A DNA stretch of 64,000 bases from the NCBI RefSeq assembly GCF_000015265.1, contig NC_008699.1:62001-126000 (forward strand). Reading direction: 5' to 3'. Within the stretch, counting starts at the first letter, position 1, and each line of letters starts with the position of its first letter. This DNA is from Nocardioides sp. JS614. Its GTDB lineage: Bacteria > Actinomycetota > Actinomycetes > Propionibacteriales > Nocardioidaceae. Positions 52,503 to 60,038 of this stretch are shown here, piece by piece. The notes beneath the pieces were generated by a model. It was not told the DNA's origin, made no database searches, and saw only the letters and a program-made list of their open reading frames with translations. Made by a program: the position numbers and the translations under genes.

Positions 52503-53531
52503 ATGTCAGTGGGTACAACTACCGGTCACGACACGGACGCCGTCGCGCCGGCCCAGCCGGGCGCTCGTCGCTGGACCTCGCGCATCGAGGCCGGCGCCCT
52601 GCCCGCGGCCTGGCTCGTCGTCTTCGTCGTCTTCGCCGTGCTGCTGCCGGACACGTTCCTGAGCACGGCGAGCGTCTCGAACATCCTGGGATCGCAGGCG
52701 GTCCCGCTGGTGCTGACGCTGTGCCTGGTGCTGCCGCTGGTGTGCGGCGACTACGACATGTCGGTCGCGTCCGTCGCCACCCTCACCGCCATGGTGATCG
52801 GCATCTTGAACGTCAACCACGGATGGTCGATCGGCGCCGCGATCCTGGCGGGCCTCCTGGCGGCCCTGCTGGCCGGGTTGGTGAACGGCGCCGTGATCGT
52901 GATCTTCGGGGTCGACTCGCTGATCGTCACGCTCGGCACGGGGACCGTGATCCAGGGCCTGGTCCTCTGGATCAGCGACTCCACGACGGTCAGCGGCATC
53001 TCGACCTCGCTGGTCGACCTGGTCATCGGCTACAAGCTGTTCAGCGTGCCGGCGGCGTTCTACTACGGCCTCGCGCTCTGCGTCGTGCTCTGGTACCTGC
53101 TGCAGCACACCGCGCTCGGGATGCGCATGCTGTTCATCGGGCGGGGCCGCGACGTCGCGCGCCTGAGCGGCATCGCGGTCCCCCGGGTCCGCATGGGTGC
53201 CCTGGTGGCGTCGGCCGGACTGGCGGGCGTGGCGGGCACCCTGTACGCCGGCACCACCGGCTCGGCGGACCCGAGCTCGGGCACCTCGTTCCTGCTGCCG
53301 GCGTTCGCCGCGGTCTTCCTCGGCGCGACCACCGTGATCCCGGGCCGCTTCAACGCCTGGGGCGCGTTCATCGCCGTCTACTTTCTCGCCACCGGCATCA
53401 CCGGGCTCCAGCTCCTGGGGGCGGAGAGCTTCGTGCAGCAGCTCTTCTACGGCGGCGCGCTGGTCATCGCCGTCTCCCTGGCGCAGCTGGCCCGCCGCCG
53501 CGAGGCGAGCAGCGCGGGCACCACCTCCTGA
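52503..53531 (+). CDS. Ribose-type ABC permease, second importer
   Basis: A 342-residue RbsC-like permease with about ten predicted membrane helices. It includes LCLVLPLVCGDYDMSVASVA, VNGAVIVIFGVDSLIVTLGT and AFAAVFLGATTVIPGRFNAW, the conserved ones of the family. ATG 52503 has GAAGAGAG upstream; GTG 52488 is a weaker alternative. Its stop overlaps the ATG of the dipeptidase gene. Confidence 0.92.
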   Translation: MSVGTTTGHDTDAVAPAQPGARRWTSRIEAGALPAAWLVVFVVFAVLLPDTFLSTASVSNILGSQAVPLVLTLCLVLPLVCGDYDMSVASVATLTAMVIGILNVNHGWSIGAAILAGLLAALLAGLVNGAVIVIFGVDSLIVTLGTGTVIQGLVLWISDSTTVSGISTSLVDLVIGYKLFSVPAAFYYGLALCVVLWYLLQHTALGMRMLFIGRGRDVARLSGIAVPRVRMGALVASAGLAGVAGTLYAGTTGSADPSSGTSFLLPAFAAVFLGATTVIPGRFNAWGAFIAVYFLATGITGLQLLGAESFVQQLFYGGALVIAVSLAQLARRREASSAGTTS

Positions 53532-54544
53532 TGGTGGTGCCGACGCTGCCGGTGGCGGACTGCCACAACGACCTGCTGCTGGGTGTCCTGCACCAGCGCG
53601 AGCGGGGCATCGCCGACCCGTTCGGCGACTTCTGGCTGCCGCAGCTGCGGGCCGGCGGCGTGGCCCTCCAGGTGCTCCCGGTCTTCACCGAGGAGCAGCA
53701 CGTGGGCGAGGGCGCGCTGCGCCGGAGCCTGCAGGTGCTGGAGGAGGCCCGCCGCCTGGCCGACGTGCACGTGGCCGACGTGGCGATCTGCGAGCGGGGC
53801 GACCAGATCCGGCCCACCATCGAGAGCGGCCGCATCGCGCTCGTCCTCGCACTGGAGGGCTGTGAGCCGGTCGGCCACTCCCTCGAGCTGCTCGACACCT
53901 TCCACCGCCTCGGCGTCCGGATCGCCTCGATGACCTGGAACCGCCGCACGATGATGGCCGACGGGGTCGGCGAGCAGGATGCCGGCGGCCGCCTGACGAC
54001 CCTCGGCCTCGAGGCGGTCGCCGAGATGGAGCGGCTCGGCATGCTCGTCGACGTCAGCCACCTCTCGGAGACCGGCTTCTGGCACCTGGCCTCGGTCGCG
54101 ACCAGGCCCTTCGTCGCGAGCCACTCCTCCTGCCGGGCCCTGCAGCCGCACCCGCGCAACCTCACCGACGAGCAGATCCGGGCGGTGGCCGACAGCGGGG
54201 GCTTCGTCGCCATCAACGGGTTCGGCCCGTTCCTGTCCGACGCCCCCACGGTGGACTCGTTCCTCGACCACGTCCAGCACGCGGTCGCGCTGGTGGGTCC
54301 CGAGCGCGTCGCGCTCGGCCTGGACTTCATGCGCGACCTCGTGGACGCGGTCGACCCCGTGCTCTCCGGTGCGCTCGTCCACCCCGACACCCCGCCCTGG
54401 GTCGCCGGCCTCGAGCGGCCCGCCGACCTCGCCGCGCTCGCGGCGCGGCTGGAGGAGACGCTGGGGCCGCGAGCCGGCCGCCAGGTGGCTGCCGACACCG
54501 TCATCGACACCCTGACGCGGCAGCTGGCTCCGGCGCCGCGCTGA
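53531..54544 (+). CDS. Membrane (renal-type) dipeptidase, family M19
   Basis: A 337-residue zinc dipeptidase with all expected ligands: DCHNDLLL (His, Asp), LALEGCEPVG (bridging Glu), DVSHLSETGF and FVASHSSCRALQPHPRNLTD (later His residues) and ERVALGLDFMRDLVD. There is no signal peptide, so it is cytoplasmic. It overlaps the permease stop (TGATG), so it likely hydrolyses an imported dipeptide or carbamoyl-type product. It contrasts with the ligand-poor paralogue at 29912. Confidence 0.93.
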   Translation: MVVPTLPVADCHNDLLLGVLHQRERGIADPFGDFWLPQLRAGGVALQVLPVFTEEQHVGEGALRRSLQVLEEARRLADVHVADVAICERGDQIRPTIESGRIALVLALEGCEPVGHSLELLDTFHRLGVRIASMTWNRRTMMADGVGEQDAGGRLTTLGLEAVAEMERLGMLVDVSHLSETGFWHLASVATRPFVASHSSCRALQPHPRNLTDEQIRAVADSGGFVAINGFGPFLSDAPTVDSFLDHVQHAVALVGPERVALGLDFMRDLVDAVDPVLSGALVHPDTPPWVAGLERPADLAALAARLEETLGPRAGRQVAADTVIDTLTRQLAPAPR

Positions 54545-54717
54545 TCGCGGGTTGCTCGCGGGCACGATCCGCTGGTGGAACCGGGCCGCGCACCCAGCCG
54601 GATGAACTGGGTTCGGCTTTCGGGGACGTCCTCCTGTCGCGAACGCGACGCTTGAGCCACGGTGGGTGCGATGCGACCTTCCTCACACCGCGTCCGTGAG
54701 ACGTAGGAGAGCCGCCC

Positions 54718-55345
54718 ATGGCCACAGTCGTCCCCGTCGACGAGTTCGTGACGGATGAGTGGTACCCCGGCTTCAAGCCGGCACTGGACCATGCAGGCTG
54801 GGCGGTCGAGCCGTTCCGGACCTTCGACAAGGCCGACGAGAAGCGGTTCTGGTTCCTCGACTTCCACTGGCCCCGGGGCCTGACCCCGATGGGGTTGATC
54901 TGGAACGAGGACGGCTACTCCTGGGGGACCCAGCTGGCAGCGGAGTCGCTGCCGCTGCCGCCCGGGCGCGGGATCACCAGCGGATCGCCGGGACGCACAC
55001 CTACGCCGTCGCGATCGACGTGACGGACGAGTGGGAGATCGGCGAACGGGCGCGCCGGATGATGCAGAACCTGCCGCGCTTCCTCGAGAACTTCGAGGGC
55101 ATCTGGGCCGAGCGCCGCGCGGAGGTCGACTCCTGGTGGACGCACCTGCAGTCGGTCGACCTGCGGTCGCTGCAGCTTCCGGAGCTCGGCGGCTACCTCC
55201 GCAAGGCGCGCCAGTTCCACAAGCGTGCCTTCGAGATCCACTTCGAGGTCATGTACCCGCTCATCGCCAACTACGTCGGCTTCTACGGCGCCTGCACCGA
55301 GATGGGTATCGACCCGGGACAGATCGCCAAGATGGTCGTCGCCGT
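54718..55345 (+). pseudogene. PEP-utilising enzyme, frameshifted and truncated at the island edge
   Basis: The first frame reads VDEFVTDEWYPGFKPALDHA, FWFLDFHWPRGLTPMGLIWN and YSWGTQLAAESLPLPPGRGI. From about 54985 the next frame continues QRIAGTHTYAVAIDVTDEWE, MMQNLPRFLENFEGIWAERR, AFEIHFEVMYPLIANYVGFY and MGIDPGQIAKMV. This matches the middle of PEP-synthase/phenylphosphate-synthase-like proteins (normally followed by a swivelling His domain). Homology stops near 55345, close to repeat C. TAGGAGAG precedes the ATG. One frameshift plus loss of the C-terminal part makes it a pseudogene. Confidence 0.75.
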
Positions 55346-55739
55346 CCATCAATTGCCCTTCCTGCCGAGAGGTGCCGCAGGCTTGAGTCTCGCGGATCTC
55401 GCCGGCGCCCGTGACGCCGCCGATGGCGGGCTGTGGATAACAGGGGTTCCGTCCGGGTCGCCGAGCGGGAGACTGGTCGTCCATGGACGACCGGGGGGCG
55501 TTGCTCAGCGCTTGGCCGTGGCCGCTGCTGCACGGACGGACAGGAACGGCGAGAGGCCAAGGTCTTCGGCGCGTCGACCACCGCCTCGCGAACCGCGTCC
55601 GCGCTTGTCCATGCGGAGAGACCCTCCTGTGGGCCGACCGTCTCGAAGGAAGTGGACGAGCCGGACTTGTGCACGGTGTTACGCGGGCGCATTGTCCTAT
55701 GCCCCAACTGCAAGAGGCGCATGAGCATAGGCTAGGTAT
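55346..55739. other. Junction region at the right edge of the island
   Basis: No complete gene is recognised. TGTGGATAAC at about 55433-55442 resembles a DnaA-box or a common HNH-gene leader. A short frame ends near 55735 with RIVLCPNCKRRMSIG, a possible zinc-ribbon scrap. The mix of unrelated scraps suggests a recombination scar. Confidence 0.4.
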
Positions 55740-55947
55740 CGAGCACTTGGTGCTGACACAACTGAAGAACGCTGGCTGGTGCACCCCTGGGGTGCACGCC
55801 CCCGAGATAACGGGAGTCAACCGGAGGCAACGGGACACCGGTTTCACGCTCACGACCGTGGTTCACGCGGGATTGAGCGTGGTGCTCCTACGGTTCAACT
55901 CCCCCCTCGCGCACGCGTGACAGGCCCCGGGTCCTCGGATCCGGGGC
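55740..55947 (+). repeat. Noncoding repeat, copy C
   Basis: Shares with copies A and B: AACTGAAG, palindrome GTGCACCCCTGGGGTGCAC (55779-55797), ACCGGTTTCACGCT, CGTGGTGCTCCTACGGTTCA, the tRNA-like GGTTCAACTCCCCCCTCGCG (55892 on) and a hairpin GCCCCGGGTC/GATCCGGGGC (55924-55947) identical to copy A. All three copies have the same orientation. C lies 36.6 kb from B and bounds the catabolic island on the right. Confidence 0.85.
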
Positions 55948-56137
55948 ATGATCCATTCCGGAGTCCATTGGTGGACTGCAACCTCTCGCCGTCAGCGGCG
56001 GTCGCGAGTTGTCCACAGTCCCTGAGGTACCGAGTTGCGAAGGCTCGGACGGCCGAGCCTCGAGCGGACGGGCCGGGCTCCGGTCGCCGGGCTCGAGGGT
56101 GGTCATCAGCGGTGTCAGGGCCGCCGCTGATCCGTCC
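55948..56137. other. Gap between repeat C and the ligase-like gene
   Basis: 190 bases with no gene or convincing signal. A TTGTCCACAG at about 56009-56018 is noted only as a chance DnaA-like match. From here rightward the sequence looks like conserved chromosome. Confidence 0.35.
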
Positions 56138-57067
56138 TCAGGCGAGGCGGTGGTCCGCGACCAGTCGGTGGGCCAGGTCCAACGTCTCGCCGGCGACCGG
56201 TGTGGGCGCGATCGCGTCGAGGCCCCAGACCTCCGCAACGGCATTGCGCACATCGGCCCTGGTCAGCTGTGGGTTCTCTTCGCGCACGGCGCCGACGGAG
56301 GCGGGGTCGAAGGGGAGATCCAACGCTGCGTAGACCGTGCCGAGCACGTCCTGCAGCGTCAGCCGGTCCTCGACGACGATCACGGAGGAGAAGAGCCAGG
56401 CGTCCTTGACGACGCGCTGCGCGGTGCCGACCAGCTTGACCACGCCGCGGGCGTTCACGCTGTGGGCGCCGGGGCAGTACTCACCCGGGACCTCCCCCAT
56501 GCGCGCGTCGATGCCGAGCGCCGTGAATGCGTCCGCCAGCGCCTGACCGTAGGTCACGAAGCGTTCCTGCAACCGGCCCACGGAGGCCGGGTCGTGACGG
56601 ACGTGGTCGATGACGAGGGTGTTCTGGGTGTAGGCGACGGCCCGCCCTCCGGAGGCGCGTACGGCGACGTCGAAGCCCATCCGGCGGGCGGCTGCGACCG
56701 CCGTGGGGAAGCCGGGCAAGCGGGTGTCGCGCCGGCCGAAGACCACGGCGGGGGTGGTCGGGCTGTAGATGTGGATCGCCTCCGGCAGCTCCCCGTCTGC
56801 GGCGCGGCGCAGCATCGCCGGGGCCAGCGCGAGCTCCATGGCCTCGTCGGTCCCGACGGGCCCGACGTGGACGAGGGCATCGGGATCGAGGGGCTGCACG
56901 AGGGGATCATGCCCGGCCGTGGCTCGCGAGTCCGCGGCGGGTCCTCGACCACGCCCGATGGCTGCGGAGCGGGCAGCAGCCTCCGCATCGGCAGGCAGCA
57001 GCGCGCCATGGCGAGCACCAGGTGGTGGACGCAGTCGCCCTGGACGTCCTCCGACGCGGTCGGTCAC
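56138..57067 (-). CDS. Lipoate-protein ligase A / biotin-ligase family protein
   Basis: Up to 309 residues; the true start may lie about 65 codons inside, near LVHVGPVGTDEAMELALAPA, because the first 60 residues are low-complexity Arg/Ala/Pro. Family blocks: IHIYSPTTPAVVFGRRDTRL, VRASGGRAVAYTQNTLVID, GEYCPGAHSVNARGVVKLVG and TAQRVVKDAWLFSSVIVV (active-site Lys). These proteins attach lipoate or octanoate to dehydrogenase subunits. Octanoyl versus lipoyl specificity cannot be assigned. Confidence 0.82.
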   Translation of the reverse strand: MTDRVGGRPGRLRPPPGARHGALLPADAEAAARSAAIGRGRGPAADSRATAGHDPLVQPLDPDALVHVGPVGTDEAMELALAPAMLRRAADGELPEAIHIYSPTTPAVVFGRRDTRLPGFPTAVAAARRMGFDVAVRASGGRAVAYTQNTLVIDHVRHDPASVGRLQERFVTYGQALADAFTALGIDARMGEVPGEYCPGAHSVNARGVVKLVGTAQRVVKDAWLFSSVIVVEDRLTLQDVLGTVYAALDLPFDPASVGAVREENPQLTRADVRNAVAEVWGLDAIAPTPVAGETLDLAHRLVADHRLA

Positions 57068-57189
57068 GAGGTAGCTGGGACGACCCGACCCCGGTGCCGA
57101 GGAGGGGACCAGGTGCTCTGGCCGCGAGGCGGACCCGGCGGTACTGCGGGCCGATGCCCCAAGGGTGCGTGCTTCCTAGCGTCGATCGG

Positions 57190-57783
57190 GTGACCAGTGC
57201 TCGCATCCACCACCCCACCAGCCGCGGCGCCGTCGTCGCGCTCCTCGGTGCCCTGCTGACTCTCGCCGCCTGCGGCGACGGGACCGGGGCCGCCCCCGCT
57301 GCAACGCAGGGGCGACCCCAGGCTCACGAGCGGTCGGCAGCGCCGGAGTCGGCCCGCCTCGACCGCGTCGGTCTCGAACCGGGCCGCCTGGGCATCGGCC
57401 GGGTCGACGTCGCCCGGCTCGAGCCGGACCTGCGCGCTGCCCTGGAGGAGGCCACCCGGGCTGCCGAGGCGGACGGAGTCGTGATCGAGGTGACCAGCGG
57501 GTGGCGCAGCTGGGAGCACCAGGAGCGGCTGCTCGACGAGGCGGTGGTGAAGTACGGAAGCCTGGACGAAGCGCTCGAGTGCGTCTCGACCCCGGAGGCC
57601 TCGGCCCACGTGACGGGGGACGCGGTCGACATCGGCCCGGCCGAGGCAGCCGGTTGGCTGAGCCGGCACGGCTCGGCGTACGGCCTGTGCCAGATCTTCG
57701 CCAACGAGGACTGGCACTTCGAGCTCGCGACGACGCCCGGCGGCGAATGCCCGCCGATGTACGCCGACGCCAGCCAGCGCTAG
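57190..57783 (+). CDS. M15 (VanY-type) D-alanyl-D-alanine carboxypeptidase, lipoprotein
   Basis: A 197-residue zinc peptidase. The signal segment ends in the lipobox LAAC. The catalytic domain has EVTSGWRSWEHQERLLDEAV, the zinc motif SAHVTGDAVDIG (His, Asp) and EDWHFELAT (His). It would trim D-Ala from peptidoglycan peptides outside the membrane. A GTG start at 57190 gives a normal signal peptide; the reading frame is open further upstream without a ribosome site. Confidence 0.9.
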   Translation: MTSARIHHPTSRGAVVALLGALLTLAACGDGTGAAPAATQGRPQAHERSAAPESARLDRVGLEPGRLGIGRVDVARLEPDLRAALEEATRAAEADGVVIEVTSGWRSWEHQERLLDEAVVKYGSLDEALECVSTPEASAHVTGDAVDIGPAEAAGWLSRHGSAYGLCQIFANEDWHFELATTPGGECPPMYADASQR

Positions 57784-57845
57784 CGGCCTCGACCCGACAC
57801 CGACCGCTCGAGGCCGCCGACCGGCCTGCTGGTAGGACAGGGACC

Positions 57846-58730
57846 ATGAGGATTCGCAGCATCGGCAACGAGACCGTCGGCCGCACCGAGGTCGGCGCCA
57901 TCGGCCTCGGCCTGATGACCTTCGACCAGACCGGCACCCAGCCCCGCGAGCAGCTGCTGGCCACCGTGCGGGCGGCGATCGACGCGGGGGTGACGCTGTT
58001 CGACACCGCCGATGCCTACGGTCCCGGCGAGGAGAAGGGGGCGGACGCCCAGGGGGAGAACGAGCTGCTGATCGCGTCCCTGCTCGACGAGCTCGGCGTA
58101 CGCGACCGGGTGCTGCTGGCCACCAAGGGTGGCCACGTCCGCACCGAGGGCGGCGCCTGGGGCACCGACAGCACCGATGCCCACTTGAAGCAGGCCGTCG
58201 ACGACAGCCTGCGCCGCCTCGGGGTCGACCAGATCGCGCTGTGGCAGCACCACCGGCCCAGCAGCAAGGTGCCCTACGAGGAGGTCCTCGGCACGATGCA
58301 GGAGATCGCCGCGTCCGGGAAGGTCCGGATGCTCGGCATCTCCAACGCCAACCCCGAGCAGATCCGCGCGGCGCACGCGGCACTGGGCGACACGCTGGTG
58401 AGCGTGCAGAACCAGTTCTCGCCGGCCTTCCGCAGCAGCCGCCCGGAGATCGACGTCTGCGCCGAGCTCGGCCTGGCGTTCCTTCCGTGGAGCCCGCTGG
58501 GTGGCCTCGGCGACGCCAAGGAGCTGGCCGCCAAGCACCCGGCGTTCGCGCGGGTGGCCGAGCAGCGCGGCGTCAGCGCCCAGCAGGTCGCCCTGGCCTG
58601 GGAGCTGGCCCAGTCGCCCGTCGTGATCCCGATCCCCGGCGCCAAGCGGCCGCAGTCGATCCAGGACTCCGCAGCCGCCGCCGAGCTCGACCTCACCGAC
58701 GAGGAGCTGACCGCGCTCGACGCCGACTGA
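57846..58730 (+). CDS. Aldo/keto reductase
   Basis: A 294-residue AKR with a TIM-barrel fold. The catalytic set is intact: Asp and Tyr in GVTLFDTADAYGPGEE, Lys in VLLATKGGHV and His in IALWQHHRPS. NADPH-binding blocks IPIPGAKRPQSIQDSAAA follow. It reduces aldehydes or ketones; no substrate is implied by neighbours. The ATG at 57846 fits the conserved opening. It converges on the alcohol dehydrogenase gene. Confidence 0.92.
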   Translation: MRIRSIGNETVGRTEVGAIGLGLMTFDQTGTQPREQLLATVRAAIDAGVTLFDTADAYGPGEEKGADAQGENELLIASLLDELGVRDRVLLATKGGHVRTEGGAWGTDSTDAHLKQAVDDSLRRLGVDQIALWQHHRPSSKVPYEEVLGTMQEIAASGKVRMLGISNANPEQIRAAHAALGDTLVSVQNQFSPAFRSSRPEIDVCAELGLAFLPWSPLGGLGDAKELAAKHPAFARVAEQRGVSAQQVALAWELAQSPVVIPIPGAKRPQSIQDSAAAAELDLTDEELTALDAD

Positions 58731-58753
58731 ACCCGCCCCCGTCGAGTCGGGGA

Positions 58754-59770
58754 TCAACGGGTGCCGGACACCGCGATGACGGTCTTGTCGCCGGTGCGGG
58801 CGACGGCGTGGGTGAAGGCGAGGGGTGCGTCGGCGAGCGGGAAGCGGTCGCTGACCAGGGCGTCGAGGTCGATGCCGCTCGTGGCGAGCTCGATCGCGCG
58901 CGGGTAGGTCTCGTGCATCCGGCGGACCATCGCGAAGGTCAGGCCCTTGCGCCGGGCGGGTGCGGCGGGGAACGAGGACAGCGGCACCGACGGGATGCCG
59001 CCCAGCGCGATCCGGGCGCCCGGGCGCGCGCAGGCGACGGCGGTGCCGATGGCGTCGTCCGCCCCCGCCATCTCGATGACCACGTCGACGCCGCGCCCGC
59101 CGGTCAGCTCGTCGACCGCGGACGAGGCCTCCTCCGGTGCGACCGCGACGTCGGCGCCGAAGCGGCGTGCGGTCTCGCGCCGGTGCGCGAGCGGCTCGCT
59201 CACGACCACCTGGGCGGCGCCGGTACGGCGAGCCACCGCGGCAGTGAGCACCCCGATCGGGCCGCCGCCCACCACCAGTACGTCGTGGCCGGGGCGGACG
59301 TGCGCCACCCCGACCGCGTGGATCGCGACCCCGAGCGGCTCGAGCAGCGCGCCCGCATCGTCGCTGAGGTCGTCCGGGAGCGGGAACAGCAGGTGGTCGG
59401 GCCAGACCAGCCGCTCCTGGAGGCCGCCGTCCAGGCCGGCGTGCCCGGCGAAGCGCACGTCGGGACACAGGTTCCCGTGCCCGGCGCGGCACTGCTCGCA
59501 GACCCCGCACGGGATCGCGGGGTCGATCGCGACCCGGCGCCCGGCGTACGGCCCGTCCAGTGCGCGCCCGGCGAGCTCGTGGCCCGGGACCACCGGTCGG
59601 TCGAGCGTGACCTCGCCGGTGCCGCCGTCGGTGAACCAGTGCAGGTCGGAGCCGCAGAGCCCGACCGAGGTGACCGCGACGGTCGACCAGCCGACGGTGG
59701 GAGCGGGCGGCTCGGCGACCTGCTCGACCCGCAGGTCGCCGACGGAGTGGAGCCGGGCGGCGACGGGCAC
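58754..59770 (-). CDS. Zinc-dependent alcohol/polyol dehydrogenase (MDR family)
   Basis: A 338-residue medium-chain dehydrogenase. Catalytic zinc region GLCGSDLHWF and PGHELAGRAL; structural zinc cysteines CGVCEQCRAGHGNLC; NAD site VLVVGGGPIGVLTAAVA. This pattern is closest to sorbitol/threonine/idonate dehydrogenases. The substrate cannot be fixed. Confidence 0.92.
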   Translation of the reverse strand: MPVAARLHSVGDLRVEQVAEPPAPTVGWSTVAVTSVGLCGSDLHWFTDGGTGEVTLDRPVVPGHELAGRALDGPYAGRRVAIDPAIPCGVCEQCRAGHGNLCPDVRFAGHAGLDGGLQERLVWPDHLLFPLPDDLSDDAGALLEPLGVAIHAVGVAHVRPGHDVLVVGGGPIGVLTAAVARRTGAAQVVVSEPLAHRRETARRFGADVAVAPEEASSAVDELTGGRGVDVVIEMAGADDAIGTAVACARPGARIALGGIPSVPLSSFPAAPARRKGLTFAMVRRMHETYPRAIELATSGIDLDALVSDRFPLADAPLAFTHAVARTGDKTVIAVSGTR

Positions 59771-60038
59771 GCCACCAACCTATCCAACGGCCGGGGTCAG
59801 GTCGGCAGGTGGCTCAGGCGCCGGGAGATGCGGGCGGCGGTGACGACCACCACCCGCGCCAGCGCGCCGACCCGTGGCGCCTCGGTTGGTACGCCCGGAC
59901 CCCCGGGCCGGGCGTTCCCGACCGCGAGCCTGGAGCCTCCCGCGGCCACCGGCCCGGCGCCCTCGCGGCCCGGCTGACCGGGTGGCCCGGTCGCGGGATT
60001 CCGGTGAGCCGGCCGCCGCGACCCGCCAGACTGGGACC

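Noticed and set aside
55433..55442. DnaA-box-like TGTGGATAAC, considered as a replication origin
   Set aside because: A single isolated box without clustering, an AT-rich unwinding region or a replication gene is not evidence for an origin.
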